Assembly: GCA_903935335.1 (NCBI GenBank)
Contig: CAIZRG010000049.1
Span: 177,759-241,758, forward strand
Length of the DNA stretch: 64,000 nt
DNA from: Oligoflexia bacterium
GTDB lineage: Bacteria > Bdellovibrionota > UBA1018
Direction: 5' to 3'
Part shown: positions 19,178 to 27,137 of the stretch, in pieces
Layout of the letters: every line of letters begins with the position of its first letter
Position numbering within the stretch: the stretch's first letter is position 1
Position numbers and translations under genes: made by a program
Notes under the pieces: model-generated
Seen by the model: the letters and a program-made list of their open reading frames with translations, nothing else
The model's database searches: none
Told to the model about the DNA's origin: nothing

Positions 19178-19716
19178 GTTGAGGAAACCTCACTACTCTC
19201 TATTGCTTGCCGAAGAGCTGCCCATTTTGCTCGCTGTTCTTCTGTCACCTGTCCCCGTCCAAAACTAGCCACTAAATCAGTCAAATGATACGCTGCTCCT
19301 TCGTACTGCCGAGTATGAACCAATGAAGCAGGTTGACACACTTCAACACAGAGACCACAAAAAATACACTGTGAAAAATCGATGTCAAAAATAGATACCC
19401 AAATTTTTGAGATATCAGCTCCAGGCTCCTCCTCAATATGAATGCATGCCGAGGGACAAATCGTCTGACATTCTTTGCACCCGGTACACCGATCAATATC
19501 ATTAAAAAGCAAACCCCGACTTCTGGGAGGAAGATCATCAGCTGTTTTAGAAGACACTGGATCAGGATATCCTTCTGTGACTTCTTTCCTTAAATCTCCC
19601 CACCTAAAAACGTAAGGAAATGCAGTCAAACAAGACTCAGTAATAGACCATGCCCCCATGCAAACATCCCGAATATATGACAATAAAGCCGACAGGAGAG
19701 ATTCTTTTGACCTCAC
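19174..19716 (-). CDS. nuoI: NuoI paralogue of the second set, 2x[4Fe-4S] intact
   Basis: Ferredoxin-type subunit with complete cluster motifs CTGCKECQTICP and CIFCGLCVEVCQP (ligand Cys 77, 80, 83, 87 and 117, 120, 123, 127 from the chosen start). I start it at the GTG at 19716. The GTGA overlaps the upstream stop, and GGAGGG lies seven bases before. The in-frame start at 19791 would overlap the preceding gene by 79 bases. It has a C-terminal extension of about 40 polar residues after the second cluster. Intact ligands show that an electron-transfer role persists. Confidence 0.88.
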   Translation of the reverse strand: MRSKESLLSALLSYIRDVCMGAWSITESCLTAFPYVFRWGDLRKEVTEGYPDPVSSKTADDLPPRSRGLLFNDIDRCTGCKECQTICPSACIHIEEEPGADISKIWVSIFDIDFSQCIFCGLCVEVCQPASLVHTRQYEGAAYHLTDLVASFGRGQVTEEQRAKWAALRQAIESSEVSST

Positions 19717-20795
19717 AAAAACGCCCTCCAGCCTGCCCAAATTCCAGCTCCTACAAGTGCTGAAAGTGAAAATGGGCTTAGAACCTTCCATGTAAAATCC
19801 GTAATTTGATCCACTCGACTTCTAGGATTGACACGCGCAATCCAAACAATCACCATCATCAAACAAAAAGTCTTCATCAGCAAACAGACTAACTCAAAAA
19901 AACCAATGAGAGGATAAAGCTCAGCCCTAACTAATAACTCTCGAAACTGAAGAGGAAGATTCCAGGCACCTAAAAACAACACCACAGAAATCACAGACCA
20001 ACAAAAAAATCCGTAAAATCTTCCAAAACGAAAGAGAACTAATCTTCGTCCAGATAAATGAGTAGCCACCCCACCATGAATATCAGACATAGACTGTCCT
20101 CCTTCTAATGGCGCAATACCCAGTAAAACAAGTCCACTCATAACAAAAACTAGAAAAGCGATGGCTTGAAAAGGATTGGATGCAACAGTCCAAGACCAGG
20201 GAGCAAAACCTTGAGAACCCGCCAAAACAGTCCAACGAAAACCTCCAGCTCGTACCCCTGTGCATAAGAGAGAAATCAGAGCTGGAAAAGCTCCCGAGAG
20301 AGCTTGAGCAGCGACCCTTATCCCCCCAAACCATCCCGCCACAGTGCCTTGACTCAAACCCAAAAGAATTGTCCCTAAAGCTAAAACAAGAGCAGACCAA
20401 AATGGCAAAAAAGCACTCATCTCCGTGTCTAACAAAAGAGCAAGTGACCCTAAAGGAATGACAGCTAAAGAGGAATAAAGAACCATCGAATGGATACTAA
20501 TCCATAAGCTTTCTATCCAACCCCAAGGACTTCGAGTATCTTTTTGAAGGAGTTTAAGTAGATCAGCTATGGGCTGTAAAACCCCTGCTGGACCTGCTCG
20601 ATTGGGTCCAACCCGAGCTTGCAAATCAGCACTGAGCTTCCGATCAAAAAAAACAATAAAAACTAGACTTGGAATCAATACAAAGAAAAAAATACAAAGA
20701 AGAGAAATAGCAGCATAACACCACTCAGGAAGACCTGACAGAAACCCTATGGAGTTAACCCAGCTCACCACCCAAAAGCTTTCAAGGTTCATCAC
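19713..20795 (-). CDS. nuoH: NuoH paralogue of the second set; glutamate loop rewritten
   Basis: Membrane protein of 360 residues. The family's most conserved segment is intact (ARVGPNRAGPAGVLQPIADL), as is the late RVNPRSRVDQITDFTWK stretch, so identity is good. The quinone-side loop AETNRLPFDLPEGESE is shortened to a PLEGGQSMSD-type sequence: of three clustered Glu, two become Gln and Met and one Asp. The downstream MAEY Glu is Arg. This is the entrance to the proton axis in normal complex I. The start overlaps the upstream gene by four bases. Confidence 0.88.
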   Translation of the reverse strand: MMNLESFWVVSWVNSIGFLSGLPEWCYAAISLLCIFFFVLIPSLVFIVFFDRKLSADLQARVGPNRAGPAGVLQPIADLLKLLQKDTRSPWGWIESLWISIHSMVLYSSLAVIPLGSLALLLDTEMSAFLPFWSALVLALGTILLGLSQGTVAGWFGGIRVAAQALSGAFPALISLLCTGVRAGGFRWTVLAGSQGFAPWSWTVASNPFQAIAFLVFVMSGLVLLGIAPLEGGQSMSDIHGGVATHLSGRRLVLFRFGRFYGFFCWSVISVVLFLGAWNLPLQFRELLVRAELYPLIGFFELVCLLMKTFCLMMVIVWIARVNPRSRVDQITDFTWKVLSPFSLSALVGAGIWAGWRAFL

Positions 20796-21946
20796 CGGTC
20801 TGCCTCCGCAATCCCCAGGTCTAAACTAGCCAGAAGAACAGGAAGATCCTCGATCCTAATTCCAGTGACTAACTTCGGAATCACCATTAAGTGAGCAACT
20901 GTCGGAGTACGAAACTGGATTCTTGCCGGCTGAGAAGATCCATCTGAGACTACATGACACCCCAGCAATCCTCTCGAGCTTTCAACTCGAACATAGGCTT
21001 CACCTGATGGGATGGCATATCCTTTTTCGACTTCAGAGTTGATATATTCTCCACTGGGTACAGTTTCTGATAGCTGTTTTAAAATCTCCATACTTTGTGA
21101 AATTTCACGAAGACGAATGAGAAAACGGTCATGAACATCACCCAGACTCCCACCTTCACCGCGCCCCAAAGGAACATCAAAATCCACTTGATCATACCCA
21201 GTATAAGGCGAGTCCTTTCTCACATCGAAAGAAAATCCGGAGGCTCTGGCATTAGGTCCCGTTACTCCACATTCTCGAATTAAACTGGAAGTCAATGGTG
21301 CTACGAAGGCTGTTCTTTTTAAAAAACCATGATTAAAAGTAAATAAATCATTATATTCTTTTAACCGAATTCGAATCACTTCGCACACTTCTAAAACTCT
21401 TTCAATAAATCCTTCCGTGACATCCGCACAGACCCCACCAAATCTCAAAAAATTAAGTGAAAATCTCGCGCCCGCCAAAAGTTCAAAAAGATCTAAAATT
21501 CGCTCCCGATCCCTTAAAAGGTAATGAATAATAGTTTCAGAGCCAACCACCCTGGCCATTCTCACCATATAAATGAGATGAGAAGAAACTCGAGTCAGCT
21601 CTGCTAAAATAATTCGGATATGCTGCGCCCGAGAAGGCACTGCTAGACCAGCAATCTCTTCAACACCCAGACATAAAGCAAGCTCTCCAAAGACAGCTGC
21701 CTCAGGATCTAAATGATCCACATAGGCTATAGAAGACCTCCAAGAGTGCAGCTCAAAGACTTTTTCTAGACCTCGATGCAAAAAACCTGTCTCAAGACTA
21801 CAATGAGAAACGACTTCTCCATCCATAAGAAGGCTGAGTTTAATAGGTGCTGGCAAAGAAGAATGATAAGGTCCAATTTCCCACTGAGTTAGATTATTTT
21901 CAACACTTTCGTCTATTGAATTCATTTTCTTGAGCACTATCGTCAT
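20792..21946 (-). CDS. nuoD: NuoD paralogue of the second set; quinone ligands changed
   Basis: Protein of 384 residues with the NuoD fold signatures FLHRGLEKVF, GPNARASGFSFDVRKDSPY, IPSGEAYVRVESSRG and an EADR C-terminus. The first His of HxxxH is kept (His28), the second is Pro32 (GPYHSSLPAP). The head-group Tyr is Trp69 (ELHSWRSS). The N-terminal DGEVV pattern recalls group-4 hydrogenase relatives. No CxxC NiFe ligands are present, so it is not a hydrogenase. It overlaps the flanking genes by four bases each. Confidence 0.88.
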   Translation of the reverse strand: MTIVLKKMNSIDESVENNLTQWEIGPYHSSLPAPIKLSLLMDGEVVSHCSLETGFLHRGLEKVFELHSWRSSIAYVDHLDPEAAVFGELALCLGVEEIAGLAVPSRAQHIRIILAELTRVSSHLIYMVRMARVVGSETIIHYLLRDRERILDLFELLAGARFSLNFLRFGGVCADVTEGFIERVLEVCEVIRIRLKEYNDLFTFNHGFLKRTAFVAPLTSSLIRECGVTGPNARASGFSFDVRKDSPYTGYDQVDFDVPLGRGEGGSLGDVHDRFLIRLREISQSMEILKQLSETVPSGEYINSEVEKGYAIPSGEAYVRVESSRGLLGCHVVSDGSSQPARIQFRTPTVAHLMVIPKLVTGIRIEDLPVLLASLDLGIAEADR

Positions 21947-22485
21947 GATTGACCCGATTTCTTCTGGCTTTGCCGGCTACGAGCACTCCGATGAGCAACT
22001 CCAAAATATTCCTTTGGGAAAACATACTTTTTCCTCATAGGAAACCCCTTCCACCCTTCTGGGAGAAGAAAGGGTTTTTCTCGATAAAGCTGATCTTTAT
22101 TGAGATGAAATCGTATTCCGAACATTTCAGAGGCTTCTCTCTCCATAGGCTCAATCATAGGCCAAATATTTTGAACGGAGGGACACCCAATTTCTTCAAG
22201 TAAAGTGAAGGGCACTAGGGAAGCCCGAACAACAAGACTGAGACCTTTCGCCGTTGAACCTAAAAAATAAGAGATCACAAGAACCTGATCAAACTCAACT
22301 ACAGAAAAATTCTCTAGCCATTCCAGCCTGAATTCCAGATCATCTTTCAAAACTGAGGCAACCTTAGGAATAGACTGAGCCTCAACCCAAATGGAAGTCA
22401 CCTCGGAACGGCCAAATCGCCGAACCTCCAAAATGAGGCCAGGAAATAATTTATTCAATTTCGAAACGAGATGATTCTTGTCCAC
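21943..22485 (-). CDS. nuoC: NuoC paralogue of the second complex-I-like set
   Basis: A 180-residue hydrophilic subunit. The NuoC signature is recognisable as MIEPMEREASEMFGIRFHLN followed by LLPEGWKGFPMRKKYVFP. I start it at the GTG at 22485, which has AGGA eight bases upstream. The ATG at 22515 would overlap the preceding gene by 65 bases and lacks a ribosome site. A basic, Ser/Gln-rich tail extends past the signature. It should bridge the NuoB and NuoD paralogues in a peripheral arm. Confidence 0.85.
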   Translation of the reverse strand: MDKNHLVSKLNKLFPGLILEVRRFGRSEVTSIWVEAQSIPKVASVLKDDLEFRLEWLENFSVVEFDQVLVISYFLGSTAKGLSLVVRASLVPFTLLEEIGCPSVQNIWPMIEPMEREASEMFGIRFHLNKDQLYREKPFLLPEGWKGFPMRKKYVFPKEYFGVAHRSARSRQSQKKSGQS

Positions 22486-22924
22486 TGATTTTTTCCTGAA
22501 GAGCAATGAGGCCATTCATAATCGCTTCGGGTCGTGGAGGACAACCCGGAACATAAACATCGACTGGAATTACTTGATCTACTCCAGGAACAACAGAATA
22601 GCTAAATTGAGGAGAAAAAGGCCCTCCACAATTCGCACAAGCTCCAATCGCTAAGACGTATTTAGGCGTCAACATCGAATCATACAAACTTCTCAAATGA
22701 GAAGCACCTTTATAAGAGACCATTCCACAAACGATGAGTAAATCGGCTTGACGAGGATCAAGCTGAGGAACACACCCGAACCTCTCTAAGTCATAACGAC
22801 AACCCATAGAATTAAGAACCTCGTCAGCACAACAGCCTGTTCCTGTAGAAATATACCAAAGAGAGCGAGAACGAGCCCAATTCAGTAATCTTCCAAGAGT
22901 TGATAAATAAAATGATCCTTTCAT
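22451..22924 (-). CDS. nuoB: NuoB paralogue of the second set; N2 ligands intact
   Basis: A 157-residue subunit with all four N2 ligands: Cys31-Cys32 (GTGCCADEVL), Cys96 (GACANCGG) and Cys128 (VPGCPPRPE). I start it at the ATG at 22924, with AGAAGG upstream and a ten-base gap after the preceding stop. The longer frame from 22999 overlaps the upstream gene by 65 bases and begins with a non-homologous basic stretch. Intact ligands suggest a working terminal cluster next to an altered NuoD pocket. Confidence 0.9.
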   Translation of the reverse strand: MKGSFYLSTLGRLLNWARSRSLWYISTGTGCCADEVLNSMGCRYDLERFGCVPQLDPRQADLLIVCGMVSYKGASHLRSLYDSMLTPKYVLAIGACANCGGPFSPQFSYSVVPGVDQVIPVDVYVPGCPPRPEAIMNGLIALQEKISGQESSRFEIE

Positions 22925-22934
22925 AGCCTTCTTT

Positions 22935-23375
22935 TTATTTTTTCCCCTTTTGAGCCTCAACTTGACCCACTTGAGTCGAACACTGCCAACCCATATCACC
23001 TTTCCTCACTGAATAAAGCAGCCCTAGAATAGCAAAACCAGCTACAGTCACAATCGCCATCAAGGCCTTGACCAGACCCTGTAAGTTTTCAGAATTGATA
23101 ATCGTTACACAGGGAACCAACGCCAAACCCAATGTGGCTAACATGAGAGCTGCATTTGCAGCTAAAAAAAATTGGACATTCATGCGATGCCCTGACGGCA
23201 TTCGATTCGATTTAGATTTTTCAAAACTCGGAACGGGTTGACCTCCTCTTCCATTTTTTGGGACAAACAAAAAAGAGACCAACATAAGAACCATTGGAAT
23301 ACCTAAAGAAAGGATAGCAGATAAAAACACGACATAGTAGAAATCCCAATTCGTCTGAATCACCTTGCTCCTCAT
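22935..23375 (-). CDS. nuoA: NuoA paralogue, first gene of the 25-gene run; acidic helix lost
   Basis: A 146-residue, three-helix protein in the A position. The middle region (RMNVQFFLAANAALMLATLGLALVP) aligns with canonical [23 protein letters not shown]. The Asp and Glu become Ala and Leu. The FECGVP loop with its Cys reads SFEKSKSNRMP. A C-terminal extension rich in Gln and Lys follows the last helix. It is the promoter-proximal gene, starting about 30 bases downstream of the inferred transcription start. Similarity is weak, so position contributes to the call. Confidence 0.75.
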   Translation of the reverse strand: MRSKVIQTNWDFYYVVFLSAILSLGIPMVLMLVSFLFVPKNGRGGQPVPSFEKSKSNRMPSGHRMNVQFFLAANAALMLATLGLALVPCVTIINSENLQGLVKALMAIVTVAGFAILGLLYSVRKGDMGWQCSTQVGQVEAQKGKK

Positions 23376-23411
23376 TCAAATTTTTTTATCTCGTCCGGCA
23401 TGAGCAAAATA

Positions 23412-23440
23412 AGAGTACTGAAGTTGACAATTTATGTCAA
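23412..23440 (-). promoter_or_regulatory. Candidate sigma-70-type promoter for the nuo run
   Basis: Reading the minus strand, TTGACA (23440-23435) is followed after 17 bases by TACTCT (23417-23412), a weak -10. The next gene starts at 23375. The -35 is one arm of a palindrome shared with the opposing mfd promoter. Confidence 0.4.
23424..23440. promoter_or_regulatory. Palindrome covering both divergent -35 boxes
   Basis: TTGACAATTTATGTCAA is an inverted repeat with six-base arms and a five-base centre. Each arm is a consensus -35 box, one for each direction, so a protein bound here would affect both mfd and the nuo run. The overlap also means the two promoters compete for polymerase. Confidence 0.5.
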
Positions 23441-23452
23441 GGACAGTAAATT
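23424..23452 (+). promoter_or_regulatory. Strong sigma-70-type promoter for mfd, likely leaderless
   Basis: TTGACA (23424-23429), a 17-base spacer and TAAATT (23447-23452). Transcription would begin about seven bases after the -10, which is the A of the mfd ATG at 23459. No ribosome-binding motif precedes that ATG. Confidence 0.6.
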
Positions 23453-23458
23453 CTTTTT

Positions 23459-26400
23459 ATGCTCACCAGCAGCCTAGCCTTGATCCTGGAGTCAGCTCAT
23501 GAACTGTCGGAACCTATCCGAGTTACTGGAACAACATCTTCCTCCAAAGCTCTCCTACTGGCAAAATATGTTCACTCAATTTCAGAAAAAAATGAATGGA
23601 AAAAACCTCTTGTTGTTTTGTGTGCAACGGACGAAATAGCTGGGGAACTCTCAAAAGATTTAGAAACTTTGTCTTTCTTGAGCCACTCGTCTGATCTCAG
23701 AATCCTTCACTTTCCTACCTGGGAACAATCCCCGTTTAGTCCGATTGCATTATCGATCCGAACTCGATTTGCAAGACTCAACACTCTGTCAGCTATTTTA
23801 GGCCCGGACCCCCCCTCTGTGATTTTAACCACCATTGCAGCATCCAGCCAAGCAACACTACCCCCTTCCCTCTTTCAGGAGCTTTCCATTTCACTCCAAG
23901 TGGGAACTTCTCATCTTTCTCGAGAGACCCTCATCTCAAGTTTGTTGAGATCAGGTTACCTCCGGGTTGACCCAGTAGAAGATACTGGGACCTTTGCGGC
24001 AAGGGGAGATATCCTTGATTTTTTTCCACCGAGTGAAGAAACCCCTTTTCGTATAGAGTTTTTCGGTGACACAATTGAGAGAGTCAGAAAATTTGATTCT
24101 GCCACTCAAAGAACCCTCAAGGATTTAACTCCGATTCAAAGCCTTACCATTCCTCCTGCTCGAGAGGTCCTCAACATTCAAGCCACCGCTTCAGTCTTGC
24201 GAGAAACTCTGAAAGAACACTCCGATCACTTGGGAATCTCTAGGGCAATCCGAGACCCTATTTTAAACTCACTCAGCGAAGGACACTACCCAGAAAGGTC
24301 TGATGCTTGGGCTTGTTTTGCTTATCTGAATCCTGCAACCTTATGGGATTACTTGCCTCAGTCCTGTGAGGGCATTGTATGGGCAGGGACCGCATGGAAT
24401 GATGAACTCGATTGCCAGTCCGAATGGAAACAATTCAAGCTCGAACAACAAAAACTTTTTAAAGAAAGTAAAGATCAAAAAATCATTGCCCCAGCTTTTG
24501 AAAAAATTTTCCTATGGAACCCGCACTTAGAACAGCAAGTTCTTTCAAGCTCCCGAATTTTTTTAGACTCTCTTGAGCTCGTTGATCTCAATTCACTCAC
24601 CTCCAAAAAATCCTCATTAAAAACTCGACACTTTACAGGAATTGAAAACCATCCAGACCTATCTCGAGGAAATCGACATTCTTTTGAAAAAGTTGCACCT
24701 CAAATCCGACTTTGGCTCAAACAAGGCTTTAAAATTTTTGTCTTTGCATCTACACAAAGTCAGCTGGACCGTATCCAGCACCTTTTACTCAAAAACGACT
24801 TCCCCTGTCATACGGAGTCTTCTTCACCTACAGGTTCCCCTTCCACTCTTGTACTACGTCTTGGAATACTCTCGCAAGGCTTCCAGTGGGCCAGCGAAGG
24901 ATTGATTGTTCTGAACGAGGACGAACTCCTTGGGGTCCGATCTCATTCAAAACAAAGAAATTCCTCTCGGTTTGCTCTTCGCTTTGAAAGTGGCTCTGCA
25001 GCCAAAAACTGGTCTGGACTACAATCCCTTTCTGATCTTAACCTCGGGGATGCCATTGTCCACGTCTCCCATGGAATAGGACGCTACCAGGGAATGATTC
25101 GACTCGATCTTTCGGGAGCACCCAGTGATTTTCTTCAAATTGAATATGCTCAACAAGATAAACTTTATCTTCCTGTGGATCGCCTGAACTTCATCGAAAA
25201 ATATAGAGGCATCGGCGACAAGGTTTCTTTAGATCGCTTAGGAAGTCTTCAATTTGCTAAAACGAAAGAAAAGGTCAAAGAATCCGTTAAAAAAATAGCC
25301 TTTGACTTACTTGCTCTCTACGCCCAAAGAGAAATTCAGGAAGGTGTTAGATTTTCACCCAGAGACTCTGACTTTCAGCAATTTGAAGCCAGTTTTGCTT
25401 TTGAGGAAACACCCGATCAACTCAAAGCCATTGACTCAGTGCTTTCAGACATGGAGTCTGGGAAAGTCATGGATCGACTCATCTGCGGAGATGTGGGTTA
25501 TGGAAAAACTGAAATTGCAATCAGAGCTGCTTTTCGAGCTGTATCTGATGGAAAACAGGTAGCAGTCCTTGTGCCTACAACAGTCCTAGCGCAGCAACAC
25601 GAACTTTCTTTTCAAGCTCGTCTGAAAGATTATCCAGTCCTCATTGAATCCCTCTCTCGATTTAAGTCCTCTCAAGAGCAAAAGAAAGCCTTAAAAGCTC
25701 TTGCAAAAGGAAAACTAGATATCATTATTGGTACTCATCGACTCCTTTCTCAAGATGTTCATTTCCATGACCTAGGCTTAGTCATTGTTGATGAAGAACA
25801 CCGCTTCGGGGTTGAACATAAGGAGCGCCTTAAAACTTTAAAAACCAACACCCATGTCCTCACTCTCACGGCCACCCCCATCCCAAGAACTCTCCATATG
25901 GCCCTCTCGGGTCTTCGTGATATGAGCCTGATCAACACCCCCCCAGTCGATCGACTTCCCATCCGCACCTATGTTTCTCAGAGTGATCCACAGATCGTTA
26001 AAAAAGCCATCGAGTTTGAGTTATCCAGAGGAGGACAAGTTTTTTATGTCCATAATCGAATTCAATCCATCTACGAAACAGCTAAAAAAATTCAAGCCCT
26101 CGTTCCAAGCGCTCAAGTTGGAGTCGGACATGGTCAAATGCCAGAAAAAAATCTCGAAGAGGTCATGCTTGCCTTCTATCAAAAAAAAATCACAGTTCTC
26201 GTTTGCACCACAATTATTGAGTCAGGCCTTGATCTTCCATCAGCAAACACGATTTGTATTGATCACGCTGATCGATTTGGGTTAGCCCAGCTCTACCAAA
26301 TTCGAGGCCGAGTCGGACGAGGTCAATCTAGAGCTTATGCTTATCTCTTTCTTTCAGAAGAAAGCGTATTAACCGAAGAAGCTAAAAAAAGATTAGAAGT

Positions 26401-27037
26401 TATTCAGAGATTTATTGAACTTGGAAGTGGGTTTCATATTGCCTCTCATGACTTAGAAATTCGAGGAGGCGGCGACCTTTTAGGTCCTCAACAATCGGGC
26501 GCCATTAACTCTGTTGGGTTTGATCTGTACACAAAGCTTTTAGAAGAAGCGATTTTGGATGCCAAGGGAACTCCCCTAAAAGCAGACAAAAATGATCTAG
26601 AACCTGAAATTAAAACACCTTTTCCTGCCTTCCTGAGCGAAACCTATGTACCAGAGGTTCATCAACGTCTTTCGCTCTACCGCCGACTTTCAGCAGCGTC
26701 AGCTGAAGATGAAGTGAGTGAGCTTGAAAAAGAGCTTCAAGATCGTTTTGGCTTCCTCCCGATAGAAGCACAAAACCTTTTTTGGCTCATCCGTCTGAAA
26801 TTTTTATTAAAAAAAATGGGTATCCAATCTCTCACAGTGGGAAAAGATAAGGTTTCTCTCCTTGCTGGACCCAAAAGCCCCTTTGACCCCATCCGGATGA
26901 TTGCACTTGCATCGGCAAATCCAGATCGATATCAACTCAAACCCGACTCTAAGTTAGTTATCCAACTAGAAATCACGACTCTAAAGGATCTGCTTTTTGA
27001 GCTAGAATCACGATTTGAAGAATTTTCAGACCATTAA
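23459..27037 (+). CDS. mfd: Transcription-repair coupling factor
   Basis: ATP-driven translocase that removes RNA polymerase stalled at DNA lesions and recruits UvrA. The 1192-residue protein shows the UvrB-homology module at the N-terminus and the RNA-polymerase-interacting domain near residue 530 (GDAIVHVSHGIGRYQG). The RecG-like motor has Walker A GDVGYGKTE near residue 677, DEEH near 777, TATPIPRT, and QIRGRVGRG. The C-terminal UvrA-contact domain follows. uvrA lies 4 kb downstream on the same strand. It appears to be translated from a leaderless transcript. Confidence 0.97.
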   Translation: MLTSSLALILESAHELSEPIRVTGTTSSSKALLLAKYVHSISEKNEWKKPLVVLCATDEIAGELSKDLETLSFLSHSSDLRILHFPTWEQSPFSPIALSIRTRFARLNTLSAILGPDPPSVILTTIAASSQATLPPSLFQELSISLQVGTSHLSRETLISSLLRSGYLRVDPVEDTGTFAARGDILDFFPPSEETPFRIEFFGDTIERVRKFDSATQRTLKDLTPIQSLTIPPAREVLNIQATASVLRETLKEHSDHLGISRAIRDPILNSLSEGHYPERSDAWACFAYLNPATLWDYLPQSCEGIVWAGTAWNDELDCQSEWKQFKLEQQKLFKESKDQKIIAPAFEKIFLWNPHLEQQVLSSSRIFLDSLELVDLNSLTSKKSSLKTRHFTGIENHPDLSRGNRHSFEKVAPQIRLWLKQGFKIFVFASTQSQLDRIQHLLLKNDFPCHTESSSPTGSPSTLVLRLGILSQGFQWASEGLIVLNEDELLGVRSHSKQRNSSRFALRFESGSAAKNWSGLQSLSDLNLGDAIVHVSHGIGRYQGMIRLDLSGAPSDFLQIEYAQQDKLYLPVDRLNFIEKYRGIGDKVSLDRLGSLQFAKTKEKVKESVKKIAFDLLALYAQREIQEGVRFSPRDSDFQQFEASFAFEETPDQLKAIDSVLSDMESGKVMDRLICGDVGYGKTEIAIRAAFRAVSDGKQVAVLVPTTVLAQQHELSFQARLKDYPVLIESLSRFKSSQEQKKALKALAKGKLDIIIGTHRLLSQDVHFHDLGLVIVDEEHRFGVEHKERLKTLKTNTHVLTLTATPIPRTLHMALSGLRDMSLINTPPVDRLPIRTYVSQSDPQIVKKAIEFELSRGGQVFYVHNRIQSIYETAKKIQALVPSAQVGVGHGQMPEKNLEEVMLAFYQKKITVLVCTTIIESGLDLPSANTICIDHADRFGLAQLYQIRGRVGRGQSRAYAYLFLSEESVLTEEAKKRLEVIQRFIELGSGFHIASHDLEIRGGGDLLGPQQSGAINSVGFDLYTKLLEEAILDAKGTPLKADKNDLEPEIKTPFPAFLSETYVPEVHQRLSLYRRLSAASAEDEVSELEKELQDRFGFLPIEAQNLFWLIRLKFLLKKMGIQSLTVGKDKVSLLAGPKSPFDPIRMIALASANPDRYQLKPDSKLVIQLEITTLKDLLFELESRFEEFSDH

Positions 27038-27086
27038 ACGAGAATTTCTCAGATTTGTCTTGAGGTCTTGCGAACTCAAGAGAGTC

Positions 27087-27116
27087 TTGATAGCATCTTT
27101 TATATTCTTTTAGAAT
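27087..27116 (+). promoter_or_regulatory. Candidate promoter upstream of the first PpiC gene
   Basis: TTGATA (27087-27092), an 18-base spacer and TAGAAT (27111-27116), 22 bases before the start codon. A small stem (CTTGAG/CTCAAG) just upstream may end the mfd transcript. Confidence 0.4.
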
Positions 27117-27137
27117 GATCGCCTAAGGGGGGGCCTC

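Noticed and set aside
20792..21946. NuoD paralogue as a group-4 NiFe hydrogenase large subunit
   Set aside because: Its N-terminal DGEVV pattern is reminiscent, but neither pair of NiFe cysteines (CxxC) is present.
13430..23375. Second nuo set as a decaying duplicate
   Set aside because: All eleven frames are full length, coupled by short overlaps, and the iron-sulfur ligands are complete. Decay would not spare these selectively.
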